Assembly: GCA_021295675.1 (NCBI GenBank)
Contig: JAGWBY010000013.1
Location: forward strand, 16,663 to 80,662
DNA: 64,000 nt
Source: Candidatus Latescibacterota bacterium
GTDB lineage: Bacteria; Latescibacterota; UBA2968; UBA8231
Direction: 5' to 3'
This document shows positions 9,435 through 17,711 of the stretch, piece after piece; the first letter of the stretch is position 1; every line of letters begins with the position of its first letter. Both the position numbers and the translations under genes were made by a program. The notes under the pieces are model-generated. The model ran no database searches. It was not told where the DNA came from and worked only from the letters and a program-made list of their open reading frames with translations.

Positions 9435-9494
9435 AATGTACCTCCAAAGTTTGTGGTCGTGCGGTTTAACTTCACCATCTCCAAGCCCTATCGT
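9435..9494 (-). repeat. Conserved ~60-bp intergenic spacer of the FG-GAP array (other copies at 7261-7320 and 11661-11720)
   Basis: Three spacers between array genes are near-identical in length and sequence: an SD-bearing segment (CTCCAGAGTTT or CTCCAAAGTTT on the plus strand), a GTCGTGCGGTTTA-like core and CCAAGCCCTATCG before the upstream stop codon. The fourth (13851-13875) is shorter. This conservation shows the array grew by tandem duplication of gene plus spacer. No promoter or terminator is evident inside, so the genes are probably co-transcribed. Confidence 0.75.
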
Positions 9495-11660
9495 CTATTC
9501 GAGTTTAACCATTTTGCGGGTGTCCGTCTGCTCGTCCACCTGCACCCGATACATATAGACTCCGGTGGCGACGGGTTGGCCTTGGGTGTCGCGGCCATCC
9601 CAAGTTAGCTGGTGCTCTCCGGCGGGCAGCGGCCCCGTCCACACTTGGCGTAGCGGCTGTCCTAGGACATTGTAGATGATTAAGTCCACGTTCTTGACTC
9701 CGGCGGGTACGGCTAAGGGGATGGTTGTGGCGGGATTGAACGGGTTGGGGTAGTTGGCTCCCAATGAAAAGGCCGTTGGCGTGGCCGCCGTCTCGCTGGC
9801 TATGGCGGTGGCCGGGGTGCCTTGGTTGATAAAGACGGAGACGCCGCCGTTGTCGCTTGCAACGCTCGTTCCTAGCGCGACTATATCAGTGTCGCCATCG
9901 CCGTTGACGTCGCTGGTGAGCACTTGATTGCTCTCGCCGGGTAGGGGATAGTAGCCTTCGAGGACGGGTACTCCGTTGTGCTGGCCGAGCAACACCACGA
10001 GGGCCGGACCGACGGTCGAATTGGCAGCGACGATAGCCACGTCCAACACGCCATCGCCGTTGAGGTCGCTGGCGGTGGCCTGTGACGGGAGCACCTTCCA
10101 ATCGAGCAAGGAGTCGCGCGTCCACCCGCCGGAGACGTCCAGACGCCACAGAGCCAAGCCGTAGTAGTAATTTTCAAAGAATATATCTATGCTCTCGGGG
10201 GAGCCGAGTAGATCCACTGCCCCATCGCCATCGAAGTCGGCCAGTAGGTGTAGGGCGCAGGGATTGATCGGGGCTTCAAAAGAGAGCGGTGGTTCTTGGA
10301 CGGCGGCCCACGGCCGGGTCAGTTGCCAAGAGCCTTGGGACTCAAAGCAGGATCCGTTCCACAACAGGCTTGCAGCTTCACCCAAGGGTTGCCCGGTGGA
10401 TAGGGAGGCCCAGCGCGCCTCCTCCCAAGGCGTCTCCTCGCTGGCGAGTCCATGCTCATCCGTCTCTTCGCTGTGTACCTCATTGCTGTCGAGAGCGAAT
10501 CTATCGTCGAGGACGAATCTATCACTGTTGACAAAGTCGTAGCCGTCGTTGATCCACATAATCACTTGGGACGGAGCATCGCGGACTAACAAATCTATAT
10601 CGCCGTCGCCGTCGCCATCGGCCAAGCCAACGAGCACGACGCCGGACAGTTCGAGGAAGGGATCAAAGCCGCCGCCCCAGTTATACCAGACTTCGACGAT
10701 CCCACTTTCGGCAGTGACTAAATCGAGGAGTCCATCGCCGTCGAAGTCGCTTCCCCAGAGATCCAGTGGAGGGTGATCAGAGGATACGGTTGCGAAGGAG
10801 ACCTCTTGGGTAGGTTCAAATCGGCCTAGCCCGTCGTTAGACGCCACAGTCCAGCCTAGTTGTCTTTCTCCGTCCACGAGGCGGTTATAGGCCACCACGA
10901 GATCCGCATCGCCATCGCCATCTACATCGCCCACTGCGCCGTGCGATTCTTGCGAACTGCTTTGCCAACGGCTTGGGATGCCGATGCCTGCGCCGAGCGG
11001 AAAAAAGTCGGGTTCGGCAAACAAGGTGCCGGGCGGTCCCAACTCCACACCGAGATCCCGAGGCGACAATTCTCCTTGCGCCAACTCTTCGGCCCCTGTG
11101 AGTTGGATCCAGTCTATTTCTAAAAACTTGGGATGGTTGTCCACGTCCTGCGAGTCTCGGTATAACATCATGTCTATGTGAATATTATAGAGGGTATCCT
11201 GCCAGATGATCTCCTGCTCTGGATATGCTTCTACCAAGGCGCGTAGATCTACGGTGAGGTCTTCCCATTCGAGGGGATAGGGTTGAAGATCTCTCCTCGT
11301 GCTAACCCTCCCTTTAAGGAGGCGTCTTCTCTCGGCATTGGACCAGTACATCGAGAATGGTCCCTCGGTGGGGCTGTGGTGTATGAGGCGTAGCCGTAGG
11401 GTGAGGCGGTCGAACAGGGCCGAGTCTTTGCCGATCAATGGCGAGCGCAATTGAACGGTGGGTCTGCGACCCGGCACGGGCGCAATGCGCCAGACGCCAT
11501 CGACGATTTCGCTGTGTAACGGGTCGTTACCGCCATTGCTATGAGTAGCACTTTCCCGGGCGGTCCAGCCCCAAGTGGAGCCGTCGTCGAAATCCCACGT
11601 TAGAGCAAAAGCCCCGTGTGGAGCGGCCACCAACAACATTGCAAAGAGAACGCGGCGCAT
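9495..11660 (-). CDS. FG-GAP/VCBS repeat surface protein with T9SS-type tail, paralog 2
   Basis: 721 residues, with signal peptide MRRVLFAMLLVAAPHGAFA and the same order as paralog 1: LTWDFDDGSTWGW beta-sandwich, about six DxDGDG motifs (DVDGDGDADLV, DFDGDGLLDLV, DGDGDGDIDLL, DFDGDGAVDLL, DLNGDGVLDVA, DVNGDGDTDIV), and a tail with YPNPFNPATTIPLAVP and KMVKLE. It differs mainly by a longer insert around 10400-10530 rich in acidic residues (SNEVHSEETDEHGLASEE), i.e. the copies vary in a loop between propeller motifs while the leader and tail stay nearly constant. Likely T9SS-exported surface protein. Confidence 0.85.
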   Translation of the reverse strand: MRRVLFAMLLVAAPHGAFALTWDFDDGSTWGWTARESATHSNGGNDPLHSEIVDGVWRIAPVPGRRPTVQLRSPLIGKDSALFDRLTLRLRLIHHSPTEGPFSMYWSNAERRRLLKGRVSTRRDLQPYPLEWEDLTVDLRALVEAYPEQEIIWQDTLYNIHIDMMLYRDSQDVDNHPKFLEIDWIQLTGAEELAQGELSPRDLGVELGPPGTLFAEPDFFPLGAGIGIPSRWQSSSQESHGAVGDVDGDGDADLVVAYNRLVDGERQLGWTVASNDGLGRFEPTQEVSFATVSSDHPPLDLWGSDFDGDGLLDLVTAESGIVEVWYNWGGGFDPFLELSGVVLVGLADGDGDGDIDLLVRDAPSQVIMWINDGYDFVNSDRFVLDDRFALDSNEVHSEETDEHGLASEETPWEEARWASLSTGQPLGEAASLLWNGSCFESQGSWQLTRPWAAVQEPPLSFEAPINPCALHLLADFDGDGAVDLLGSPESIDIFFENYYYGLALWRLDVSGGWTRDSLLDWKVLPSQATASDLNGDGVLDVAIVAANSTVGPALVVLLGQHNGVPVLEGYYPLPGESNQVLTSDVNGDGDTDIVALGTSVASDNGGVSVFINQGTPATAIASETAATPTAFSLGANYPNPFNPATTIPLAVPAGVKNVDLIIYNVLGQPLRQVWTGPLPAGEHQLTWDGRDTQGQPVATGVYMYRVQVDEQTDTRKMVKLE

Positions 11661-11720
11661 TGTCTGCCTCCAGAGTTTGTAGTCATGCGGTTTAGCTCCC
11701 CCATCTCCAAGCCCTATCGC

Positions 11721-13850
11721 CTATTCGAGTTTGACCATTTTGCGGGTGCGGGTCTGCTCGTCCACCTGCAAGCGGTAAACATAGACCCCAGTGGCAACGG
11801 GTCGGCCTTGCGCACCTCGGCCATCCCAAGTCAGCCGATGCTCGCCAGCCGGTAGCGGACCCGTCCACACTCGGCGCAGCGGCTGCCCCAAGACATTGTA
11901 GATAGTTAAGTCCACGTTTTTAGCTCCGTCGGGCACGGCCAAAGGGATGGTTGTGGCGGGGTTGAATGGGTTGGGATAGTTGGCTCCGAGGGTAAAGGCT
12001 GTTGGCGTGGCCGTCTCGACTGCTACGGTGGTGGCCGGAGTGCCTTGGTTGATCAAGACGAAGACGCCGCCGTGGTCGCTTGCGGGACTGGTTCCCAGCA
12101 CGACCAGATCGGTGTCGCCATCGCCGTTGACATCGCCGGTGAGCGCTTGACTGCCCTCGCCGGGCAGGGGGTAGTAGCCTTCGAAAGCGGGTACTCCATT
12201 GCGCTGGCCGAGCCACACCACCAGTGCTGGACCGACGGGCAAGTTGCCAGCGACCATAGCCACATCCAAGAGTCCATCGCCATTGAGGTCGCTAGCGATG
12301 GCGTCGTGCGACGAGAGCGCCTTCCAGTCGAGCAAGGAATCGTGCGCCCATCCGCCCGAGGCGTCCATGCGCCACAGAGCCAAGCCGTAGTAGTCGCTGC
12401 CGAAGTTCGTCTCTATGCGCTCGGGGGAGCCGAGTAGGTCCACCGCTCCATCGCCATCGAAGTCGGCGATCAGGTGCAGGGCACCGGGATTGATCGGAGC
12501 CTCGACAGCGTGCGGCGGTTCTTGGATGGCGGCCCACGGTCGGGTCAATTGCCAGGATCGGGACTTGCAGAAGCGCTGCCTGCAGGGTCGGAACCACAAC
12601 AGGCTGGCGGCTTCGCCGAGGGGTTGCCCGGCGGGTAGGAAGGGATAGAATCCCTCCTCCTCGCTGTCGAGGGCGAAGGGATCGCTGCTGACAAAGCCGT
12701 AGCCGTCGTTGATCCACAAGGTCACGTAATACGATACGCCGTCGTACTCCATGACTACGAGATCCGCATCGCCGTCGCCGTCGCCATCGGCCAAGCCAAG
12801 GAGCCAGACTTCGGACAGTTGCAGGATCGGATCAAATTCGTCGCCCCAGTTGTACCATAGTTCGACAGTCCGGCCTTCATTAATGACCAAGTCCAGGAGT
12901 CCATCGCCGTCGAAGTCGCTTCCCAGCAGGTCAATGAGTGGAATGGAGTGACCAGAGAATGTGGATATAGTTGAGAGGGCGATCTCTTGAGTAGGTTCAA
13001 AGCGGCCTAGCCCGTCGTTGGACGCCACGGTCCAGCCCACTTGTTCTATTTGTTTTTTGCGGTCTATGTTGCGGTCCCAAGCCACCACGAGATCTGCATC
13101 GCCATCGCCGTCCACGTCGCCCACCACGCCGCGCGATACATCCGAGTCTGGGGTGCCGATAGGCCCTCCGAGGGAGAAAAAGTCGGGCGCGGCGAACAAC
13201 GTGCCGGGTGGCCCCACTTCCACCGCGATATCCCTAGGCGATAATTCCCCCTGCACCAATTCTTCGGCCCCGGTCAGCTCGATACTGTCTATTTCTAAAA
13301 ACGTCGGAGGGTTGTCCCAGTCCTGAGAGACCGTATATAAGAAAATGGTTATATGAAAATTAAAGAGGGTATCCTGCCAGGTAACCGCCTGCTCTGGGGC
13401 TGCTTCTGCCAAGGCGCGTAGATCTACGGTGATGTCTTCCCATTCGATGGGATAGGATTGACGACGTTCCACACGAAACCTCGCTCTATTTACGCTATAG
13501 TCAGTGCGGCGGTTGTACTTGACATTGGACCAGTTCATCCAGAGGAACCCCTCGATGGGGCTGTGGTGTATGAGGCGCAGTCGCAGGGTGAGGCGATCGA
13601 ATAGGGCCGAGTCTTCGCCAATCACCGGCGAGATCAATTGAACTTTGCTTTGATCAGGCACTAGCGCAATGCGCCAGACCCCATCGGCGACTTCGCTGTG
13701 TAGTGGGGCATTAGTGCCTTCTACATTGGCATAAATAGTAGTTGCCCGAGCGGTCCAGCCATAGGTGGAGCCGTCGGCAAAATCCCACGTTAGGGCAAAG
13801 GCTCCACATGGAGCAACCAACAAGAGAATTACAAAGAGCATGTAGCGCAT
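11721..13850 (-). CDS. FG-GAP/VCBS repeat surface protein with T9SS-type tail, paralog 3
   Basis: 709 residues from the ATG at 13850, where GGAGGAAAACG provides the ribosome-binding site and the signal peptide MRYMLFVILLLVAPCGAFA begins; the frame is open further upstream but only as read-through of the next gene's 3' end. The arrangement is the same as the other paralogs: LTWDFADGSTYGW domain, DxDGDG motifs (DVDGDGDADLV, DFDGDGLLDLV, DGDGDGDADLV, DFDGDGAVDLL, DLNGDGLLDVA, DVNGDGDTDLV), tail NYPNPFNPATTIPLAVP to KMVKLE. It has additional cysteines (FRPCRQRFCKSR) in the variable loop region. Confidence 0.85.
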   Translation of the reverse strand: MRYMLFVILLLVAPCGAFALTWDFADGSTYGWTARATTIYANVEGTNAPLHSEVADGVWRIALVPDQSKVQLISPVIGEDSALFDRLTLRLRLIHHSPIEGFLWMNWSNVKYNRRTDYSVNRARFRVERRQSYPIEWEDITVDLRALAEAAPEQAVTWQDTLFNFHITIFLYTVSQDWDNPPTFLEIDSIELTGAEELVQGELSPRDIAVEVGPPGTLFAAPDFFSLGGPIGTPDSDVSRGVVGDVDGDGDADLVVAWDRNIDRKKQIEQVGWTVASNDGLGRFEPTQEIALSTISTFSGHSIPLIDLLGSDFDGDGLLDLVINEGRTVELWYNWGDEFDPILQLSEVWLLGLADGDGDGDADLVVMEYDGVSYYVTLWINDGYGFVSSDPFALDSEEEGFYPFLPAGQPLGEAASLLWFRPCRQRFCKSRSWQLTRPWAAIQEPPHAVEAPINPGALHLIADFDGDGAVDLLGSPERIETNFGSDYYGLALWRMDASGGWAHDSLLDWKALSSHDAIASDLNGDGLLDVAMVAGNLPVGPALVVWLGQRNGVPAFEGYYPLPGEGSQALTGDVNGDGDTDLVVLGTSPASDHGGVFVLINQGTPATTVAVETATPTAFTLGANYPNPFNPATTIPLAVPDGAKNVDLTIYNVLGQPLRRVWTGPLPAGEHRLTWDGRGAQGRPVATGVYVYRLQVDEQTRTRKMVKLE

Positions 13851-13875
13851 CGTTTTCCTCCAGAGATCGGCTCGT

Positions 13876-15981
13876 CTATTCGATTTTGACCATTTTACGA
13901 GTGCGCGTCTGCTCGTCCACCTGCAACCGATACATATAGACTCCAGCGGCGACGGGTTGGCCTTGGGCGTCGCCGCCATCCCAAGTTAGCTGGTGCTCGC
14001 CAGCGGGCAGCGGACCATTCCACACGTGACGGATCGGCTGCCCTAGGACATTGTAGATGGTTAAGTCCACGTTCTTGGCTCCGGCGGGCACGGCCAAGGG
14101 GATGGTGGTAGCGGGATTGAATGGGTTGGGATAGTTGGCCCCCAGGGTAAAAGCCGGCGGCGTGGCCTCCGCCTCGCTGGCTACGGCAGTGGCCGGAATG
14201 CCTTGATTGATAAAGACTAAGACGCCGCCATTGCCGCTTTCGGGACTCGTTCCCAGCACGACTAGATCGGTGTCGCCATCGCCGTTGACATCGCTGGTGA
14301 GCGCTTGACTGCCCTCGCCGGGCAGGGGGTAGTAGCCTTCGAGGACGGGTGCGCCATTGCGCTGGCCGAGCCATACCATCAGTGCCGGACCGACGGTCGA
14401 GTTACTCGCGACCACGACCACATCGAGGACGCCATCGCCGTTGAGGTCGCTGGCGGTGGCCGCGGACGGGCGCACCTTCCAGTCGAGCAAGGAATCGCGT
14501 GTCCACTCGCCGGAAGCGTCCAGACGCCACAGGGCCAAGCCGTGATAGAACCAATCTATGCGCTCGAGGGAGCCGAGTAGGTCCATCGTCCCATCGCCAT
14601 CGAGGTCGGCGATCAGGTGCTCGTGCAGGTTGCATAAATTGACTGGGGCCTCGACAACGAGCGGCGGTTCCTCAATGGCAGCCCACGGCCGAGTCAGTTG
14701 CCAAGAGTCCGATGCTGAGGGCTGATGGCAAGATGGAATCCACAACAGACTCGCGGCTTGGCCGAGGGGTTGCGCGGCGGGCAGGTAGGCAAAGCGCTCC
14801 TCCTCGCTGTCGAGGGCGAAGGTATCGCTATCGACAAAGTCGTAGCCGTCGTTGATCCACAAAGTCACTTGGGACGGGACCAAATGATCGGAGTCGTCGA
14901 ACTCGATTAACAGGTCCACGTCGCCGTCGCCGTCGCCATCGGCCAAGCCAAGGAGCCAGACGTCGAACAGTTGCAGGGCGGGATCAAAGCCGCCACCCCA
15001 GTTGTACCACACTTCGACGATCCCGTCTTCGGCAACGACCAAATCCAAGAGTCCATCGCCGTCGAAGTCGCTTCCCCGGAGATCAATGTGTGGAATAGAG
15101 TCAGAAGAGGGTGTGGTTGAGAGGGCGACCTCTTGAGTGGGTTCAAAGCGGCCTAGGCCGTCGTTAGACGCCACGGTCCAGCCGCGTTGTCTTTCGCGGT
15201 CCACGAAGCGGTCCCAGAGCACCACGAGATCCGCATCGCCATCGCCGTCCACATCGCCCACTGCGCCTTGCGATCCATGTAGAGAACTTGAGCCGATGCC
15301 CTCGCTGAGCGGGAAAAAGTCGGGTTCGGCGAACAACCTGCCGGGCGGTCCCAACTCCACACCGATATCCCTAGGCGACAATTCCCCCTGCGCCAACTCT
15401 TCGGCCCCGGTGAGCTGGATCCAGTCTATCTCTAAAAACTTGGGATGATTGTCCACATCCTGCGAGTCCCGATACAACATCATATCTATCTGAAAATTGA
15501 AGAGGGTATCCTGCCAAGTGATCGCCCTGTCTGGGTCTGTTGCCAAGGCGCGTAGATCGATGGTGATTTCTTCCCATTCGATGGGATAGGATTGAGTACG
15601 TCCTGTCCAAAACACCCCGTTTGTGCCAGAATCAGGGCGGCGGCTCACGGCATTGACCCAGCGCATCGAGAGGGTTTGTCCCTCGGTGGGGCTATGGTGG
15701 ATGATACGCAGCCGGAGGGTGAGGCGGTCGAACAGGGCCGAGTCTTGGCCGATCAATGGCGAGCGCAACTGAACGACGGGTCTGCGATTAGGCACGGGCG
15801 CGATGCGCCAGACGCCATCGACGATTTCGCTCTTCAATGGTTCTCTATCACCTCTTATACTGCTAAAATCACCTTCCCAAGCGGCCCAGCCCCAAGTGGT
15901 GCCATCGGCGAAATCCCACGTTAGAGCAACTGCGCCGCGTGGGGCGACCAGCAATAGAATTGCCAAGAGCATGTAGCGCAT
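13876..15981 (-). CDS. FG-GAP/VCBS repeat surface protein with T9SS-type tail, paralog 4 (first gene of the array)
   Basis: 701 residues from the ATG at 15981, preceded by GGAGATAGCCTT; the signal peptide is MRYMLLAILLLVAPRGAVA. It has the LTWDFADGTTWGW N-domain, FG-GAP motifs (DVDGDGDADLV, DFDGDGLLDLV, DGDGDGDVDLL, DLDGDGTMDLL, DLNGDGVLDVV, DVNGDGDTDLV) and the T9SS-type tail ending KMVKIE. As the most upstream copy it follows the intergenic region that holds the candidate promoter, so it is probably the first gene of the transcript. Calcium-stabilised beta-propeller architecture is inferred from the motifs; binding partner unknown. Confidence 0.85.
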   Translation of the reverse strand: MRYMLLAILLLVAPRGAVALTWDFADGTTWGWAAWEGDFSSIRGDREPLKSEIVDGVWRIAPVPNRRPVVQLRSPLIGQDSALFDRLTLRLRIIHHSPTEGQTLSMRWVNAVSRRPDSGTNGVFWTGRTQSYPIEWEEITIDLRALATDPDRAITWQDTLFNFQIDMMLYRDSQDVDNHPKFLEIDWIQLTGAEELAQGELSPRDIGVELGPPGRLFAEPDFFPLSEGIGSSSLHGSQGAVGDVDGDGDADLVVLWDRFVDRERQRGWTVASNDGLGRFEPTQEVALSTTPSSDSIPHIDLRGSDFDGDGLLDLVVAEDGIVEVWYNWGGGFDPALQLFDVWLLGLADGDGDGDVDLLIEFDDSDHLVPSQVTLWINDGYDFVDSDTFALDSEEERFAYLPAAQPLGQAASLLWIPSCHQPSASDSWQLTRPWAAIEEPPLVVEAPVNLCNLHEHLIADLDGDGTMDLLGSLERIDWFYHGLALWRLDASGEWTRDSLLDWKVRPSAATASDLNGDGVLDVVVVASNSTVGPALMVWLGQRNGAPVLEGYYPLPGEGSQALTSDVNGDGDTDLVVLGTSPESGNGGVLVFINQGIPATAVASEAEATPPAFTLGANYPNPFNPATTIPLAVPAGAKNVDLTIYNVLGQPIRHVWNGPLPAGEHQLTWDGGDAQGQPVAAGVYMYRLQVDEQTRTRKMVKIE

Positions 15982-16037
15982 AAGGCTATCTCCAGAGTTT
16001 TTGGTCGTTTTGACGCTCGGTCCGTCAACAAGATACT

Positions 16038-16053
16038 TGCACATTTTGTGCCA
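16038..16053 (-). promoter_or_regulatory. Candidate sigma-54-type promoter or palindromic operator upstream of the surface array
   Basis: On the minus strand the sequence TGGCACAAAATGTGCA has the GG-N10-GC spacing of sigma-54 promoters (-24 TGGCAC, -12 GTGCA against consensus TTGCA). It lies about 57 nt upstream of the first array gene. The same bases form an imperfect palindrome (TTGGCAC/GTGCAA), so an operator is an equal alternative. Confidence 0.3.
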
Positions 16054-16070
16054 AGTACCATGAATTAAAC

Positions 16071-16101
16071 AAAAAATCCTTTAGAATTAACCTAAAGGAT
16101 T
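16071..16101 (-). terminator. Rho-independent terminator for the anmK/M16 protease transcript
   Basis: Read on the minus strand: perfect 10-bp stem AATCCTTTAG / CTAAAGGATT with a 7-nt loop, followed by TTTTTTGTTT. It sits after the protease gene (ends 16338) and before the surface array, so it would separate the two transcripts. Confidence 0.65.
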
Positions 16102-16130
16102 GAAAATAAGACACTTAAAAATATGGAGAG

Positions 16131-16146
16131 GCTTCCTCAAGGAAGC
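16131..16146. repeat. Small hairpin GCTTCC-TCAA-GGAAGC
   Basis: A perfect 6-bp stem with a TCAA tetraloop, weakly extended by GAG/CTC outside. No T-tract follows, so a terminator role is uncertain. Confidence 0.4.
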
Positions 16147-16167
16147 ACCTCAGTCGGTTGGCGCAAG

Positions 16168-16228
16168 ATTTTCCACGTTTTTTCGTGTATTTTCCACGTT
16201 TTTTCGTGGGCTTCCACGACTTTCCGTG
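16168..16228. repeat. Three-unit ~21-bp tandem repeat with CCACG/CGTGG mini-palindromes
   Basis: ATTTTCCACGTTTTTTCGTG occurs at 16168-16187 and again at 16189-16208; a degenerate third unit (GCTTCCACGACTTTCCGTG) follows at 16210-16228. Each unit holds CACG and CGTG arms around a T-rich centre. The rest of the 16045-16337 interval has no gene; 16278-16293 repeats 16 nt of FG-GAP coding sequence. Confidence 0.7.
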
Positions 16229-16337
16229 TTGGCCACGCAGCCGAAAGGTCTGCAAACGCAAGGTGCCCTTCGGACGTGAAGAGGGTATCCTGCTAGGTGT
16301 AAGAATCGGCCGCCGAGCGCATCGTCCCCCTACATCC

Positions 16338-17711
16338 TCACAGCACTTTGACCGGCGTCAGCCAATTGCCAGCCGCGGCAATCGCGTCTGCCGACCCCAA
16401 CACCGCGACCCGGCCCGCTGCGCCGACTTGGTCCAGCACCGCGGCAAAATCGGCAAAGTGCTCGGCCTTGGTGCCCAAGACTTGGTCGCGCATTTGCTGG
16501 CGATAGGCGTCGTCGATGCCAGTCAGGTAGCGCGTTAGCGAGGCGTAGCCCTTGGCGTCGGGGAGCTGATAGGCGTCGATGTCGCCGATGGTGCCGATGA
16601 TGGCCTTGGTCAGCTCGTCGTGGCTGATTGGATAGTCGCGCAAGAAGGCCCCGCTCTGGTCGTACACTTGTAGCGTCTCCAGCAGGTTGGGGTCTCGGTA
16701 CGACCCGTAAGCAAACACGCCGGTAAACGGGTCGAGGGAGCAAAAGGCCCCGTAGGCCCCGCCTTGCACCCGCACCCGATCCCACAGCCAAGTGGTGGCC
16801 AAGTAGCGCGTGATGACGGCCGACGATCCGTCCAATTCGTAGCCGAGCGCGAAGAGGTTGGCCGCCTTGCCCACGTAATTGACTTGGGCGGGGACGGTCA
16901 GGCCCTCGTCGGCCGCGGTCAGGTGCGGCGTCCAAGTCGCGGGCGGGTGCGCCTCTTGCGGCAACTCGCGCAACAGCGCCGCTAAGCTCTGGTCGCAGGC
17001 AGCGCGGTCGCCGCCGGCCACGGTTGCGTTGCACAGCATACCCGGCCGGTTGACCAGCAGGGCGCGGATCTGCTCCAGCCGCGCCTGCACGGCTGGCCAG
17101 TCGCCGCGGATGTCTTCGATGAGCTGCCGCAGGAAGAACAGATAGCTCAAGCCGCGCATCTGCTCTGCGAGCCAGCCAATCTCGTCAAATTGCGCGCGCA
17201 GCCGCGTTAATACCACCCGATGCCCGCCCGGCACTAGCCCGGCCTCCGCGCTGGCCCGCTCTTCTAAGGCCATCTGCAAGAAGCGCTCCTGATCGTCGAG
17301 GCGGCCCTCTAGCAGCACGTCGCGCACAATCGCCGTCAAGTCGGCGACCCGTTCGGTCATGGCCTTGCCGCGCAAAAAGAGGTACGCCGCGGCCGGCCCG
17401 CCGTCGGGGCGTGAGCCCACCAGCGAGTGGGCGCTTAGTCCACCAGTCTGGCTGCCGATCCGCTGTTGCAGTTCGACGAAGCTCATGCGCTTGGTGCCCA
17501 TCTCCAACAGGGCGCGGCCAAAGAGCGGGATATAGGGCACAAGCTCTTGGGGCAACACTCGCAGATCGCAGCCCACGTCGAGATAGGCGATGCCATTGGT
17601 GAAGAGGTCGTGGTGGAGCACCGGCACCTCAGCGATTTGGTCCTCTTGCCGAGGCACGGTCTTGATCGCTTTGTCGAGGTCGCTCAATTGCAGGCGGGGC
17701 AGCTTGGCCAT
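16338..17711 (-). CDS. M16C presequence-type protease, C-terminal part (separated by frameshift)
   Basis: This frame encodes the C-terminal ~450 residues of the PreP/Cym1-type peptidase whose N-terminal half lies at 17629-19215. It begins near MAKLPRLQLSDLDKAI, the segment that in the family follows the linker between the two halves, and includes GKAANLFALGYELDGSS, VRVQGGAYGAFC and FTGVFAYGSYRDPN, typical of the non-catalytic M16 domains that close the proteolytic chamber. It stays open to the expected end, so the gene is intact apart from the junction near 17705-17715. Confidence 0.85.
   Translation of the reverse strand: MAKLPRLQLSDLDKAIKTVPRQEDQIAEVPVLHHDLFTNGIAYLDVGCDLRVLPQELVPYIPLFGRALLEMGTKRMSFVELQQRIGSQTGGLSAHSLVGSRPDGGPAAAYLFLRGKAMTERVADLTAIVRDVLLEGRLDDQERFLQMALEERASAEAGLVPGGHRVVLTRLRAQFDEIGWLAEQMRGLSYLFFLRQLIEDIRGDWPAVQARLEQIRALLVNRPGMLCNATVAGGDRAACDQSLAALLRELPQEAHPPATWTPHLTAADEGLTVPAQVNYVGKAANLFALGYELDGSSAVITRYLATTWLWDRVRVQGGAYGAFCSLDPFTGVFAYGSYRDPNLLETLQVYDQSGAFLRDYPISHDELTKAIIGTIGDIDAYQLPDAKGYASLTRYLTGIDDAYRQQMRDQVLGTKAEHFADFAAVLDQVGAAGRVAVLGSADAIAAAGNWLTPVKVL

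Noticed and set aside
5500..15300. Regular GTCGCCATCGCCGTTGA-like repeats considered as a CRISPR array
   Set aside because: They are the codons of the DxDGDG calcium-binding motifs in the FG-GAP genes, with coding spacing, not a repeat-spacer array.
5152..15981. Diversity-generating retroelement acting on the FG-GAP array
   Set aside because: No reverse transcriptase, template repeat or A-biased substitutions are visible in the window.
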